Positions 16,682 to 24,870 of a DNA stretch of 64,000 nt are shown piece by piece. Origin of the DNA: Algoriella xinjiangensis. Its GTDB lineage: Bacteria; Bacteroidota; Bacteroidia; Flavobacteriales; Weeksellaceae. The notes under the pieces were generated by a model. That model worked only from the letters and a program-made list of their open reading frames with translations. It made no database searches and was not told the origin of the DNA. The translations under genes were made by a program, and so were the position numbers. Each line of letters starts with the position of its first letter. Position 1 is the stretch's first letter. The DNA lies in contig NZ_FOUZ01000016.1 of assembly GCF_900115015.1 (NCBI RefSeq), forward strand, positions 1 to 64,000. Direction: 5' to 3'.

Positions 16682-17142
16682 TTGTTTGATTTTAAAAGTG
16701 CATCTATATTTTTTTCTAAAATATCAGAATTAATTTTGAGTCTATTTTTTTCGATAAATGCAATATCTTCATTGATATTAGATTTATAGCCTAAAAAATG
16801 CGGAATATTTTTTTGAATAGAAAGTCTGATAAATCTTAATTCTATATTATTAGGTTCTAAAAGAATAGCTTGTTCAATGTTTTTCTTTCCTTTTTTGAAT
16901 GTGCTAAATTTATTAATCGGACTAAAAACATGATTCGCCCAAATGGTTTGCACGCCGCCTAAATAAGCTAAATGAGTGGGCGAATTGTTTTTTGTTTTGA
17001 CTAATTCGCTCATCATTTTTTTGCAAATTTCCTTATCTGACATGGCTTTGCTATAATTTTCTCTCAACAAATTTAAATCTGGAGTGATAAAACTTGCCAT
17101 GAAAAAAAATAACAATATGCCTGAACCAAAGGATTTGATCAT
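16678..17142 (-). CDS. Unknown carotenoid-operon protein with signal/anchor segment
   Basis: 154 aa, not assigned to a family. The N-terminus is a signal or anchor (SFGSGILLFFFMASFI). The rest is helical; KKGKKNIEQAILLEPNNIELRFIRL resembles one tetratricopeptide-like helix pair, and NSPTHLAYLGGVQTIWANH is a probably conserved block. Its start overlaps the crtB stop by 4 nt and its stop overlaps the SRPBCC start by 4 nt, so it is translationally coupled on both sides. A periplasmic role linked to carotenoid handling is only a guess. Confidence 0.7.
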   Translation of the reverse strand: MIKSFGSGILLFFFMASFITPDLNLLRENYSKAMSDKEICKKMMSELVKTKNNSPTHLAYLGGVQTIWANHVFSPINKFSTFKKGKKNIEQAILLEPNNIELRFIRLSIQKNIPHFLGYKSNINEDIAFIEKNRLKINSDILEKNIDALLKSNK

Positions 17143-17975
17143 AAATAAGCTGTTTTGTACCTCACATAACTTTTTAAAGCCACAAATGCTTTTTCAGAAT
17201 TAGGAATACGAACTCTATTAGTTAAGATATCATTTGATGATTTTCGTTTTATTTTTTGAAATAAAGACAGGTAATATTTATAGGCTAAATAGACTCCAAA
17301 CATAGACGAATTTGGGAGTTTCTTAATCCCTATTAGTGCTTCTTTAAATTCTAGTTCTATTTCCTTTTCAATTTGTTTTTTTACATCATTATCAAATACA
17401 CCCATATTGATATTCGGAAAATAAGTACGACCCAAAACTTTGTAATCATCTTTCAAATCTCTAAGAAAATTAATTTTCTGAAAAGCTGAACCTAATTTCA
17501 TTGCATAAGGTTTTAGTTTTTCATATTTTTCCATATTTCCGTTCGTAAAAACCTGCAAACACATCAAGCCAACAACTTCGGCCGAACCAAATATGTACTC
17601 TTTATATAAATCTGAATTATAATCTATTTGGTGTAAATCCATCTCCATACTATGCAAAAACTTATGAATAAGCGTTTTGTCAATTTTGTATTGAAGTACC
17701 GTTTGTTGAAAAGAATTTAGAATTGGGTTGAGTGAAATTCCTTCTTTCAAAGCATCTTCTGTTTCTTCTTTTAGTCTATTAAGTAAGTTTTCTTTATCGT
17801 ATCCATGAAAACTATCCACGATTTCATCAGCCAATCTTACATATCCATAAATCGCATAAATCGCAGTACGAATAGACGGACTTAGCGCTAGAATACCTAG
17901 GGAAAAACTTGTACTATATTTTTGTGTTGTAATCTTACTTACTGCGTAAGAAAGTTCGTCGAATAGATGCTTCAT
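17139..17975 (-). CDS. crtB: Phytoene synthase (CrtB)
   Basis: 278-aa squalene/phytoene synthase family enzyme. It condenses two geranylgeranyl diphosphates to phytoene, the first committed carotenoid step. The two Mg-binding aspartate motifs are present: YVRLADEIVDSF (DxxxD) and LRDLKDDYKVLGRTYFP (DxxxD). The early substrate-binding segment STSFSLGILALSP also fits. No GGPP synthase gene is in this window. The gene starts 22 nt after crtI and overlaps the next gene by 4 nt. Confidence 0.95.
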   Translation of the reverse strand: MKHLFDELSYAVSKITTQKYSTSFSLGILALSPSIRTAIYAIYGYVRLADEIVDSFHGYDKENLLNRLKEETEDALKEGISLNPILNSFQQTVLQYKIDKTLIHKFLHSMEMDLHQIDYNSDLYKEYIFGSAEVVGLMCLQVFTNGNMEKYEKLKPYAMKLGSAFQKINFLRDLKDDYKVLGRTYFPNINMGVFDNDVKKQIEKEIELEFKEALIGIKKLPNSSMFGVYLAYKYYLSLFQKIKRKSSNDILTNRVRIPNSEKAFVALKSYVRYKTAYL

Positions 17976-17997
17976 GATACTTATTTTTTACGTTTAC

Positions 17998-19461
17998 TTA
18001 TTTTGAGATTTCGTTTGCTACAATTTTACCCGATATGATGGATGGAGGCACTCCAGGTCCAGGAACAGTTAATTGACCTGTATAGAATAAGTTTTTTAAT
18101 TTTTGGTTTCTTATTTTTGGTTTCAAAACAGCAGTTTGATTTAGTGTATTCGCTAATCCGTATGCATTACCAGCATAGGCGTTATAATCTGAACTAAAAT
18201 CACTAACACAATAACTTCTTTTATATTCAATCATAGAAACCAAATCGTTTACACCAATTTGTTTTCCGAGTCTAGAAAGCATTTCTGCCAGATATTTTTC
18301 TCGAACAGCTTCTTCATCGTTTATTCCGGTTGCCAAAGGCATCAAGAGAAATAAGTTTTCTTTGCCTTTTGGTGCCACATTATCATCAGTTTTTGAAGGA
18401 CAACAAACATAGAACAATGGTTTTTCTGGCCATTTTTTATCTTCATAAATACAATCGATATGATCGTCCAAGTCATTTTCGAAGAAAAGTGTATGATGTT
18501 TTAAATTGGGAAGCGTTTGGTTGATTCCTAAATAATAAATCAAACTTGAAGGCGCAAATGTTTTACTTTCCCAATATGCTTCTGTATAATTACGATGTTC
18601 TTTATTTAAAAGCGTTTCTGTATGATGATAATCTGAAGATGCAATTATGGTATCAAATTCATGAATATTTCCATTGATTGTTAAAGATTTAACTTTATCT
18701 TTTTCTGTATTTATATTTTCAATTGTGTGATTAAAATGAAAAATAACACCTTGTTTTTCAGCAACATTTTTCATTGCTAAAACCAATTGATAAAATCCTC
18801 CTTTTGGATAATGTGTGCCCAAAGCATAACCACCATAATTCATCAAACTATATAATGCCGGAATGTTTTTTGGAGAAGCGCCTAAAAATATGACAGGAAA
18901 TTCCATCAATGTTCTCAGTTTTTCATTCTTGAAATATTTGCCTACATAACTTCTGAAATTTGATAATAAATCTAATTTTAATACATTTTTAGCTATTTTA
19001 GGAGAAATAAATTCAGACCAATTGTGGCAAGGTTTGTTCACGAAATCTTGCATTCCAACTTCATATTTGAACTTAGCAGATTTCATGAATTTATCTAATT
19101 GTAAACCTGCACCTTCTTCGGTTTCTTCAAATAAAATTTTTAAATCGGATAAATTTTCAGGTACAGCAATTTTTTCATCCTCAAAAATCATTTCGAACTG
19201 AGGGTTTAGTGAAATTAATTCAAAAAAATCAGCAGTTTTATACCCGAAATCAGTAAAAAAATTTTCTATAATATCTGGCATCCAATACCAACTTGGGCCC
19301 ATGTCAAAAACAAAACCTTCGTCTGTTGTAAATTGTCTTGCTCTTCCTCCAGGTTGATTATGTTTTTCAAAAACATGTACTTCATGTCCATCTTTTGCAG
19401 CATAAGCGGCAGCAGATATACCAGAGAAACCTGAACCTATTATTGCTACTTTTTTTGTCAT
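17998..19461 (-). CDS. crtI: Phytoene desaturase (CrtI)
   Basis: 487-aa FAD-dependent desaturase that introduces the four double bases' worth of unsaturation (four desaturations) turning phytoene into lycopene. The dinucleotide-binding N-terminus reads KVAIIGSGFSGISAAAYAA, then VFEKHNQPGGRA. FDMGPSWYWMPD follows, as in CrtI enzymes. The C-terminal carotenoid-oxidoreductase signature is NLFYTGQLTVPGPGVPPSII. The length is standard. It starts 9 nt after the uraH-like gene, in the middle of the operon. Confidence 0.95.
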   Translation of the reverse strand: MTKKVAIIGSGFSGISAAAYAAKDGHEVHVFEKHNQPGGRARQFTTDEGFVFDMGPSWYWMPDIIENFFTDFGYKTADFFELISLNPQFEMIFEDEKIAVPENLSDLKILFEETEEGAGLQLDKFMKSAKFKYEVGMQDFVNKPCHNWSEFISPKIAKNVLKLDLLSNFRSYVGKYFKNEKLRTLMEFPVIFLGASPKNIPALYSLMNYGGYALGTHYPKGGFYQLVLAMKNVAEKQGVIFHFNHTIENINTEKDKVKSLTINGNIHEFDTIIASSDYHHTETLLNKEHRNYTEAYWESKTFAPSSLIYYLGINQTLPNLKHHTLFFENDLDDHIDCIYEDKKWPEKPLFYVCCPSKTDDNVAPKGKENLFLLMPLATGINDEEAVREKYLAEMLSRLGKQIGVNDLVSMIEYKRSYCVSDFSSDYNAYAGNAYGLANTLNQTAVLKPKIRNQKLKNLFYTGQLTVPGPGVPPSIISGKIVANEISK

Positions 19462-19470
19462 TTCAGCTAA

Positions 19471-19878
19471 TTAATTTCCTCTATATGTAGAATATCCGAA
19501 TGGAGATATTGTGATGGGTACATGAAAATGTTCTTGACCTTTAATAGAAAAAACGACTTCTACAAAGGGATAAAAACTGTCTACTTTTTTCTTTTCAAAA
19601 TAAGGGTAGGTTTCAAATGTTAGTTTATAAATTCCATCATTATCCATTTTTGCGTAAGGTAAAAAATCAGTTACTCTTCCGTTTTTGTCCGTTTTATGCG
19701 TGCTAACAATTGTCCACGACTTGTCTTTATTCATTTTATGTAATGTTATCGAAACATCTGGTGCGGCAGTTCCTGTAGAAATATCAAGTATGTGACTAGA
19801 TAATTGATACGATTTTGTTTGTGCAAACGAAATTGATGTAAATAGGAAAAAACTAAGGATATAAATTATATTTTTCAT
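19471..19878 (-). CDS. uraH: Secreted 5-hydroxyisourate hydrolase/transthyretin-like protein
   Basis: 135 aa with a signal peptide (MKNIIYILSFFLFTSISFAQ) and a complete transthyretin-like domain. LSSHILDISTGTAAPDVSI holds the first catalytic His, KNGRVTD the Arg, and HFHVPITISPFGYSTYRGN the second His and C-terminal signature. Classical enzymes, which hydrolyse 5-hydroxyisourate in urate breakdown, end YRGS. Here the last residue is Asn, a position considered part of the active site. No other purine-breakdown gene is nearby. It is the second gene of the carotenoid operon, 7 nt after the MarR gene and 9 nt before crtI, so it may have a pigment-linked role. Confidence 0.85.
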   Translation of the reverse strand: MKNIIYILSFFLFTSISFAQTKSYQLSSHILDISTGTAAPDVSITLHKMNKDKSWTIVSTHKTDKNGRVTDFLPYAKMDNDGIYKLTFETYPYFEKKKVDSFYPFVEVVFSIKGQEHFHVPITISPFGYSTYRGN

Positions 19879-19885
19879 GATGTTG

Positions 19886-20536
19886 TTATTTTATATTTTT
19901 AGAAGCTACAGTTAATAAGTCTTCTGGTTCAATATTCATATTATAAATTGGTTGATGGAAATTGTCAAGTTTTTGAAGTAATCTGATTAATTCCATCTTT
20001 TCATTTTGTGTTAAATCACCACTAACAACTTCAGTTGCTTTTCTAATTTTATTCATTTGATTGTCTAAAACTTCAATGCCTTTCTTGTTGATTTTTATAA
20101 CTTTACTTCTTTTATCAACTTCGGAATCGGTTTGATCAATCCAATCTTTTGCAATCAAACGATTAATAATTTGCATTCCGACAGGTTTTTCATGCACATT
20201 TTTTTTAATCAAATCCATTTTAGACATTTCTCCAAATGCTTTTAAATTTATTAGATAAATAAAATCTTCTTGTGAAGTAAAATCTGAGTCGAAAATTGCG
20301 GACCTAGAATATGTCTTCGCATATCTGTTCATGTGAACGAGCAATGTACTTATGACACTTTCTGGACTTCGATTATTTTCTTTTCCGCTCCAATTAGGCT
20401 CGTTTGCTTCATTAATATTATTATTCGATACAATCCAAGTTTTGAAATCATCAATAGAAACTTCAGATTTATTTAAACTTTGGTTTTCAAATTCTTCTAT
20501 TAAATCAATTACATTTTTGATTAATTTAAAATTCAT
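19886..20536 (-). CDS. MarR family regulator, first gene of the carotenoid operon
   Basis: 216 aa, longer than typical MarR (about 150) because of an N-terminal extension of some 70 residues. The winged-helix core (about 95-190) includes FIYLINLKAFGEMSKMDLIK, KPVGMQIINRLIAKDWID and the wing DKRSKVIKINKKGIEVL. The ATG at 20536 is chosen over a TTG at 20557 because the latter lies inside the promoter box. Seven nt separate it from the uraH-like gene, so it probably autoregulates and controls all nine genes. The palindrome at 20549-20564 over the promoter is a likely operator. Confidence 0.85.
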   Translation of the reverse strand: MNFKLIKNVIDLIEEFENQSLNKSEVSIDDFKTWIVSNNNINEANEPNWSGKENNRSPESVISTLLVHMNRYAKTYSRSAIFDSDFTSQEDFIYLINLKAFGEMSKMDLIKKNVHEKPVGMQIINRLIAKDWIDQTDSEVDKRSKVIKINKKGIEVLDNQMNKIRKATEVVSGDLTQNEKMELIRLLQKLDNFHQPIYNMNIEPEDLLTVASKNIK

Positions 20537-20548
20537 TCTACAAATATT

Positions 20549-20564
20549 AGTATACAAATATACT
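20549..20564 (-). promoter_or_regulatory. Promoter box and palindromic MarR operator of the carotenoid operon
   Basis: AGTATA-CAAA-TATACT (20549-20564) is a perfect inverted repeat with 6-bp arms. On the minus strand it contains TATATTTG (20555-20562), a TAnnTTTG promoter box 18 nt before the MarR start codon. Overlap of operator and -7 box is the usual arrangement for MarR autorepression. Confidence 0.6.
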
Positions 20565-20576
20565 TTATTAAATTAA

Positions 20577-20924
20577 AATAAGTATTATTTTATACTAAAA
20601 TTTATATTAAAATTTGAAAAATATATTAGAGGATTTTTTAAATAAAAACAATTAGTAGCTGATTTTTAAATAGATATATTTATTTTGGTTAGAAGAAATG
20701 TATCTAAAATTGAAGTCGTTTTGAATTAGATAATTTAGTTTTTAGTACTATTCTGAACTATTTATGAAAACTATAATTCGAAAATTAGTTTTTTTCTGTA
20801 ATCATCTTATATATTAAAATAGCGATTTAAGCCTAAACTTTAACCGCTATTATATTAACAAAATATCTAGAAATCCTCATACAAATAAGTACTTACAGTA
20901 TTATAATTACTACTGTATTTATGT
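20577..20924. other. AT-rich interval upstream of the carotenoid operon
   Basis: About 350 nt without a gene. It holds a weak hairpin, AATAGCG (20818-20824) with CGCTATT (20845-20851), that may help end the minus-strand metallo-hydrolase transcript. Nothing else was recognised. Confidence 0.5.
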
Positions 20925-21755
20925 TTATAGTTTTATGATTTCACCATCTTCAGGAATAATTAGTTTATCATCAGTTATTTGTAATACTTCAGCTTTATTC
21001 TTTAAAATAGTTCTAGTTGTAAAGCAATGGTCTAATGCGTCCATATGAACAGCTATTATTTTTGCTTTTCCACTTGCACCTATTAAAGCCATTGTTTGGT
21101 CTTCATCTAAAATAATTGGAATATTACCGAAGCTTCTTAACATTGCGCCACCAGAATTAACAATAATATAGTCTGGATTAAACTTTTTGATAACGTTTAA
21201 AATATTTTCTGTTAGTACCGTATCTCCAACAAGATACACAGTAGGTTGGTTTTTTGCCTGTAATACAAAACCAGAAGTTTCACCCATCTGTTTAAGAACC
21301 TCACCAGTACCATGTTGTCCATCTACACGAGTAATTTTAATATCATTCCATACTTTTTCATCTTCCAAAACGGTTGCATTTATAAAACCTTCTTTTTTAA
21401 AGAAACCCTTATCTGCAGGTTGTATAATTAATTCTGTTAATTTGTTAAGTGCTAAACTTGCTGGTTTATCAAAATGATCCTCATGCGTATGCGTTACAAT
21501 AACTAAATCTACATCTTTAACAATTTCTTCTACAGGCATTTTCAATTCAACTGTTGGATTTTTTGCGATTCCAGCCCAAGAATCTATAGCTCCTTTTGGA
21601 GATAACATTGGATCTATCAGTATCTTTTTACCTGCATAATCTATAACTAATGTAGCATTTCTAACCAACTGTAATTTTGCTTCGTTTGATTTTATTTGGC
21701 CAAAAGACAAGATAGAAGACAGTGTAAATACCATCATTAAAACAACTTTTTTCAT
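20925..21755 (-). CDS. Secreted MBL-fold metallo-hydrolase (UlaG-like)
   Basis: 276 aa with a signal peptide (VVLMMVFTLSSILSFGQ). The metallo-beta-lactamase fold is shown by LVIDYAGKKILIDPML, the zinc motif THTHEDHFD, VYLVGDTVL and, near the C-terminus, IIAVHMDALDHC. The compact arrangement resembles the UlaG/L-ascorbate-6-phosphate-lactonase-like branch rather than true beta-lactamases. A periplasmic hydrolase of unknown substrate is the safest reading. It seems monocistronic. Confidence 0.8.
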   Translation of the reverse strand: MKKVVLMMVFTLSSILSFGQIKSNEAKLQLVRNATLVIDYAGKKILIDPMLSPKGAIDSWAGIAKNPTVELKMPVEEIVKDVDLVIVTHTHEDHFDKPASLALNKLTELIIQPADKGFFKKEGFINATVLEDEKVWNDIKITRVDGQHGTGEVLKQMGETSGFVLQAKNQPTVYLVGDTVLTENILNVIKKFNPDYIIVNSGGAMLRSFGNIPIILDEDQTMALIGASGKAKIIAVHMDALDHCFTTRTILKNKAEVLQITDDKLIIPEDGEIIKL

Positions 21756-22108
21756 ACTATTTTATTCTTTAATTAATAGTACAAATTTCAGTATTTAAGT
21801 CTGCTTATTAAATACCATTATGTAGTTAATAGATGTCATTTTGATAACTAGTAAATTTATTTTTACATTTTATTTTTAATATTATCGAAACAATTCGCCT
21901 TTGCTAAAATTTGCTTTGAGGTGTTTTATAGAATTTAAAAATATAAAAAAGACAGACTTAATAATTTTAAGTCTGTCTTTTTTATGAAAATTTCTATCTT
22001 TTTAATTCAATATAAGAAAACTGTAATACAGTAATATTGTACATCGTCTGCTTTAACTATTTTTCCGTGATTTCTTAATCTCTCGATACCGCGTCATCAT
22101 CAAAAGAA
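21756..22108. other. Intergenic region with terminator
   Basis: About 350 nt between two minus-strand genes. The only clear element is the strong hairpin at 21945-21983. Confidence 0.5.
21945..21983 (-). terminator. Terminator of the AraC gene at 22109
   Basis: GACAGACTTAA (21951-21961) pairs with TTAAGTCTGTC (21967-21977), flanked by A6 and T6 runs, so it would work in either direction. Confidence 0.8.
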
Positions 22109-22978
22109 TTAAGACCTACCGTTTTGATAATCTATTAAAAATTCAGTGGTTGTTATACCTGTCTGATTTTTAAAAAAACGCATCAAGTGATTTGGTTCTG
22201 AAAAATTTAATTCGAATGCAATTTCATAAACTGTCATTTCTGAATGGATGAGAAAATTCTTAATTTCGAAAAGCAAACGCTGTTTAAGCAAATGAGTAGC
22301 AGTAACATTAAAATGTGCTTTAACTGCTTTGTTTAGTGTAATTCGGCTCACATTTAGCTGATCCGTATAAAATTTAATTCTTTGTTGTGTCTTAATGTGT
22401 TTTTCTAAAAGTTGTTTAAACAGAAAAGCATAATTGCCTTCGTTTTTTTCTAATGAAAGTTGATATTGTTCTGCGTATTGTCTATTTAATTTTTGTAATA
22501 AATAATAAACCAATGAACGAATAATATGTACACTATCTGGTTTTGTAGTATACAATTCAGTTTTAATTTCTGTAAGTAGTTCACAATATTTTGCAATAAT
22601 TTCAGCTGTGGCTATAAAATATAATGGACATTCTAACTGATAAAAGTAAAGCAAACGGTAAGTGAATAATTTATCTGCAAAAAAATCATTCATAAATTCT
22701 TCTTGAAATACGAGAATAGTAAAATCATTACTATCGCCTTCTAATTTCCATTGTCGTTTTTGAAATGGTGAAATAAAAACAATAATATTATTCGAAATTT
22801 CAATCCGTTGTTGATTTAAAATCAAGCTTCCTTTCCCTTTTTTGAATATAATAATTTCAAAATAATCTGTATTATATGCTTCTGAATTAATATAATTATC
22901 CTTAATTCCTTCAGAAGACAATACGTTTAGAAGAAAGTCTACACCACATTCTGTTTTATGAAATTTAATTATTTTCAT
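22109..22978 (-). CDS. AraC family transcriptional regulator
   Basis: 289 aa. The N-terminal cupin-like sensing half includes TDYFEIIIFKKGKGSLILNQ. The C-terminal AraC DNA-binding domain has LNVSRITLNKAVKAHFNVTA for the first HTH and MTVYEIAFELNFSEPNHLMR then FFKNQTGITTTEF for the second. It lies 110 nt downstream of the DUF336 gene on the same strand. A regulatory link to that gene or to the divergent outer-membrane gene at 23849 is possible but not shown. Confidence 0.85.
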   Translation of the reverse strand: MKIIKFHKTECGVDFLLNVLSSEGIKDNYINSEAYNTDYFEIIIFKKGKGSLILNQQRIEISNNIIVFISPFQKRQWKLEGDSNDFTILVFQEEFMNDFFADKLFTYRLLYFYQLECPLYFIATAEIIAKYCELLTEIKTELYTTKPDSVHIIRSLVYYLLQKLNRQYAEQYQLSLEKNEGNYAFLFKQLLEKHIKTQQRIKFYTDQLNVSRITLNKAVKAHFNVTATHLLKQRLLFEIKNFLIHSEMTVYEIAFELNFSEPNHLMRFFKNQTGITTTEFLIDYQNGRS

Positions 22979-23088
22979 TGCTATTTATTATTCTTAAGCT
23001 TATCTTTTTTATTTTAAAACAGACCAACTAATAACACAATCAAGATATGAAAAATACACTTTATATTATCAATTAAATATTAATCAAA

Positions 23089-23616
23089 TTATTTTGTTGT
23101 TGTTATTCCAAGTTCAGTTATAGCAGCAGATTTTGCTATTAAATCGTCATTTTCTGGACTTCCTCCTCCAGATACACCAATACTACCAATGATATTTCCT
23201 TTGTACCAAATCGGAACTCCTCCGCTAAGTAGCAATAATTCTGGCAAACTATTTAAGTTTTTTGTGTCTAGATTAGCATCTGCATTTCGCAACAATTCTA
23301 GAGTAGGAGTTTTTGTAGATAAAGCAGTAAAAGCTTTTCTTCTAGATGCTTCGGTATTGTGAGGACCAACTTGATCGCCGCGTGTTATCAAAATAGTAGT
23401 TCCAGAAGCATCTAGAATTGCTATGGATACGTTTTTGTGAAAAGAATTTGCAGTTTGGTTCGCACGTTTCGTTAACTCAAAGGCTGCATCTAGTGTTAAA
23501 TTATCAACTGATTTCACATAATTGTCAATTGAAGGTTTCGATTTTTTTATTTCAATATTATTTTGACCATAACTAAAAGTTGAAAGAGTCATCATAAATA
23601 AGAATATAGTTTTCAT
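23089..23616 (-). CDS. Secreted GlcG/HbpS-type (DUF336) heme-binding-like protein
   Basis: 175 aa with a signal peptide (TIFLFMMTLSTFSYGQ) and one DUF336 domain. LTLDAAFELTKRANQTA, VSIAILDASGTTILITRGD, HNTEASRRKAFTALS and the glycine-rich VPIWYKGNIIGSIGVSGG are all typical. HbpS from Streptomyces binds heme and other relatives bind small molecules; the ligand here is unknown. It is exported to the periplasm or beyond. An AraC regulator lies downstream on the same strand. Confidence 0.8.
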   Translation of the reverse strand: MKTIFLFMMTLSTFSYGQNNIEIKKSKPSIDNYVKSVDNLTLDAAFELTKRANQTANSFHKNVSIAILDASGTTILITRGDQVGPHNTEASRRKAFTALSTKTPTLELLRNADANLDTKNLNSLPELLLLSGGVPIWYKGNIIGSIGVSGGGSPENDDLIAKSAAITELGITTTK

Positions 23617-23806
23617 GAAAAATTATTTTCGATAAAGTTAGTCCATGTATCATCATAAATAGTTGACCTATGTTAACGATTTAATAGGCGTGGAGGTAAT
23701 AATTAACGAAAATCATTTTCTATTAATCAGCTTTTTTTATAAAGCTTAATAATATTTATTGATTTTAAGTATCATGCTTGAGCGTTAATATTATCATAAA
23801 TCATTT

Positions 23807-23834
23807 TTTGTCCATTTTATTAACAATAAATTTG
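23807..23834 (+). promoter_or_regulatory. Promoter of the outer-membrane protein gene
   Basis: TTTG (23807-23810), a 16-nt spacer and TAAATTTG (23827-23834) give a good flavobacterial promoter. The predicted transcript starts about 10 nt before the TTG start codon at 23849. Confidence 0.6.
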
Positions 23835-23848
23835 CAAAAAATATAATT

Positions 23849-24688
23849 TTGAGAAAGTATATAAGTGTAATGTTTTTAGTTGCGATTGTTGCAACTACTT
23901 TCGGACAGGGGAAAAATAATAAAGGTAAATTTTATATTTATTGGGGATGGAATCACGCGCAATATACAAAATCGGATATTCAATTTAAAGGTGATAATTA
24001 CGATTTTACATTAGATAATGTAGTGGCACACGACCGTCAAACATCATTTGGATTAAAATATTTTAACCCAAGTAAAATGACAATTCCACAATATAATTTT
24101 AGATTAGGTTACTTTGTTTCGGACAATTGGAATATATCTTTTGGTATTGATCACATGAAATATGTAATGGATCAAGATCAAGTTGTAAAAATGAATGGAA
24201 ACATCAATACAGGTTCTGAGTTTGATGGTACGTATAATAATCAAGACATGAAATTAACAGATGATTTCTTAACTTTTGAGCATACAGACGGTTTAAACTA
24301 TGCAAATTTAGAAGTTCGTCGTTTTGATAATATTTTACATTTACCAATTACAAAAAACGGAAAAGGAATTGATGTTAACGTAACAGAAGGTATTGGAGCA
24401 GGGATTTTGTATCCACGTTCTAACGTAAAATTAATGGGTAACGAGCGTTATGATGAATTTCATTTAGCTGGTTTTGCAACCGCGGCAATGGTTGGTATTA
24501 ACTTTACATTCTGGGATTATTTCTTTGTACAAGCCGAATTAAAAGGTGGTTTTGCAAATCTTAGCGACATTCGTACAACAGAAAATAAAGCAGATAAAGC
24601 AAAACAGAATATTGTCTTCTCTCAACAAAACATTGTTTTTGGAGCAATCATTCCAGTTTTTACTCATAAAAATAAGTTAAACTTTTAA
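23849..24688 (+). CDS. Outer-membrane beta-barrel-like protein of unknown function
   Basis: 279 aa from a TTG start that yields a proper signal peptide (ISVMFLVAIVATTFGQ). The mature part alternates aromatic and polar residues as in a small beta-barrel (FYIYWGWNHAQYTKSDIQF, YNFRLGYFVSDNWNISFG, ending FGAIIPVFTHKNKLNF). The predicted barrel would sit in the outer membrane with 8-10 strands. I recognise it only as a flavobacterial conserved hypothetical. It has its own promoter and is followed by a strong terminator. Confidence 0.7.
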   Translation: MRKYISVMFLVAIVATTFGQGKNNKGKFYIYWGWNHAQYTKSDIQFKGDNYDFTLDNVVAHDRQTSFGLKYFNPSKMTIPQYNFRLGYFVSDNWNISFGIDHMKYVMDQDQVVKMNGNINTGSEFDGTYNNQDMKLTDDFLTFEHTDGLNYANLEVRRFDNILHLPITKNGKGIDVNVTEGIGAGILYPRSNVKLMGNERYDEFHLAGFATAAMVGINFTFWDYFFVQAELKGGFANLSDIRTTENKADKAKQNIVFSQQNIVFGAIIPVFTHKNKLNF

Positions 24689-24760
24689 TTAACTCATTAA
24701 AATTAAAATAATTAGCCTAATTTTAAGAATCGATTAGACGTTTTAAAAAATTATTGGCGG

Positions 24761-24804
24761 AGACATCATTTATCTACAAATTGTAATAAGTGATGTCTTT
24801 TTTT
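24761..24804 (+). terminator. Terminator after the outer-membrane protein gene
   Basis: AGACATCATTTA (24761-24772) pairs with TAAGTGATGTCT (24787-24798, one G-U pair) and is followed by a run of T. Confidence 0.8.
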
Positions 24805-24870
24805 ATGCTCAAAATTTTCATTTACTCGACAAAGAATCCTATTTTTACAACAATTTCGAACAAAATTAAC

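Noticed and set aside
20537-20557. TTG start 21 nt upstream for the MarR regulator
   Set aside because: It falls inside the promoter box and operator palindrome, so it would not be in the mRNA.
20925-21755. Reading this MBL-fold protein as a second beta-lactamase
   Set aside because: It lacks the spaced His and Cys/His ligands and GGC-K block of B1 enzymes and resembles UlaG-type hydrolases instead.
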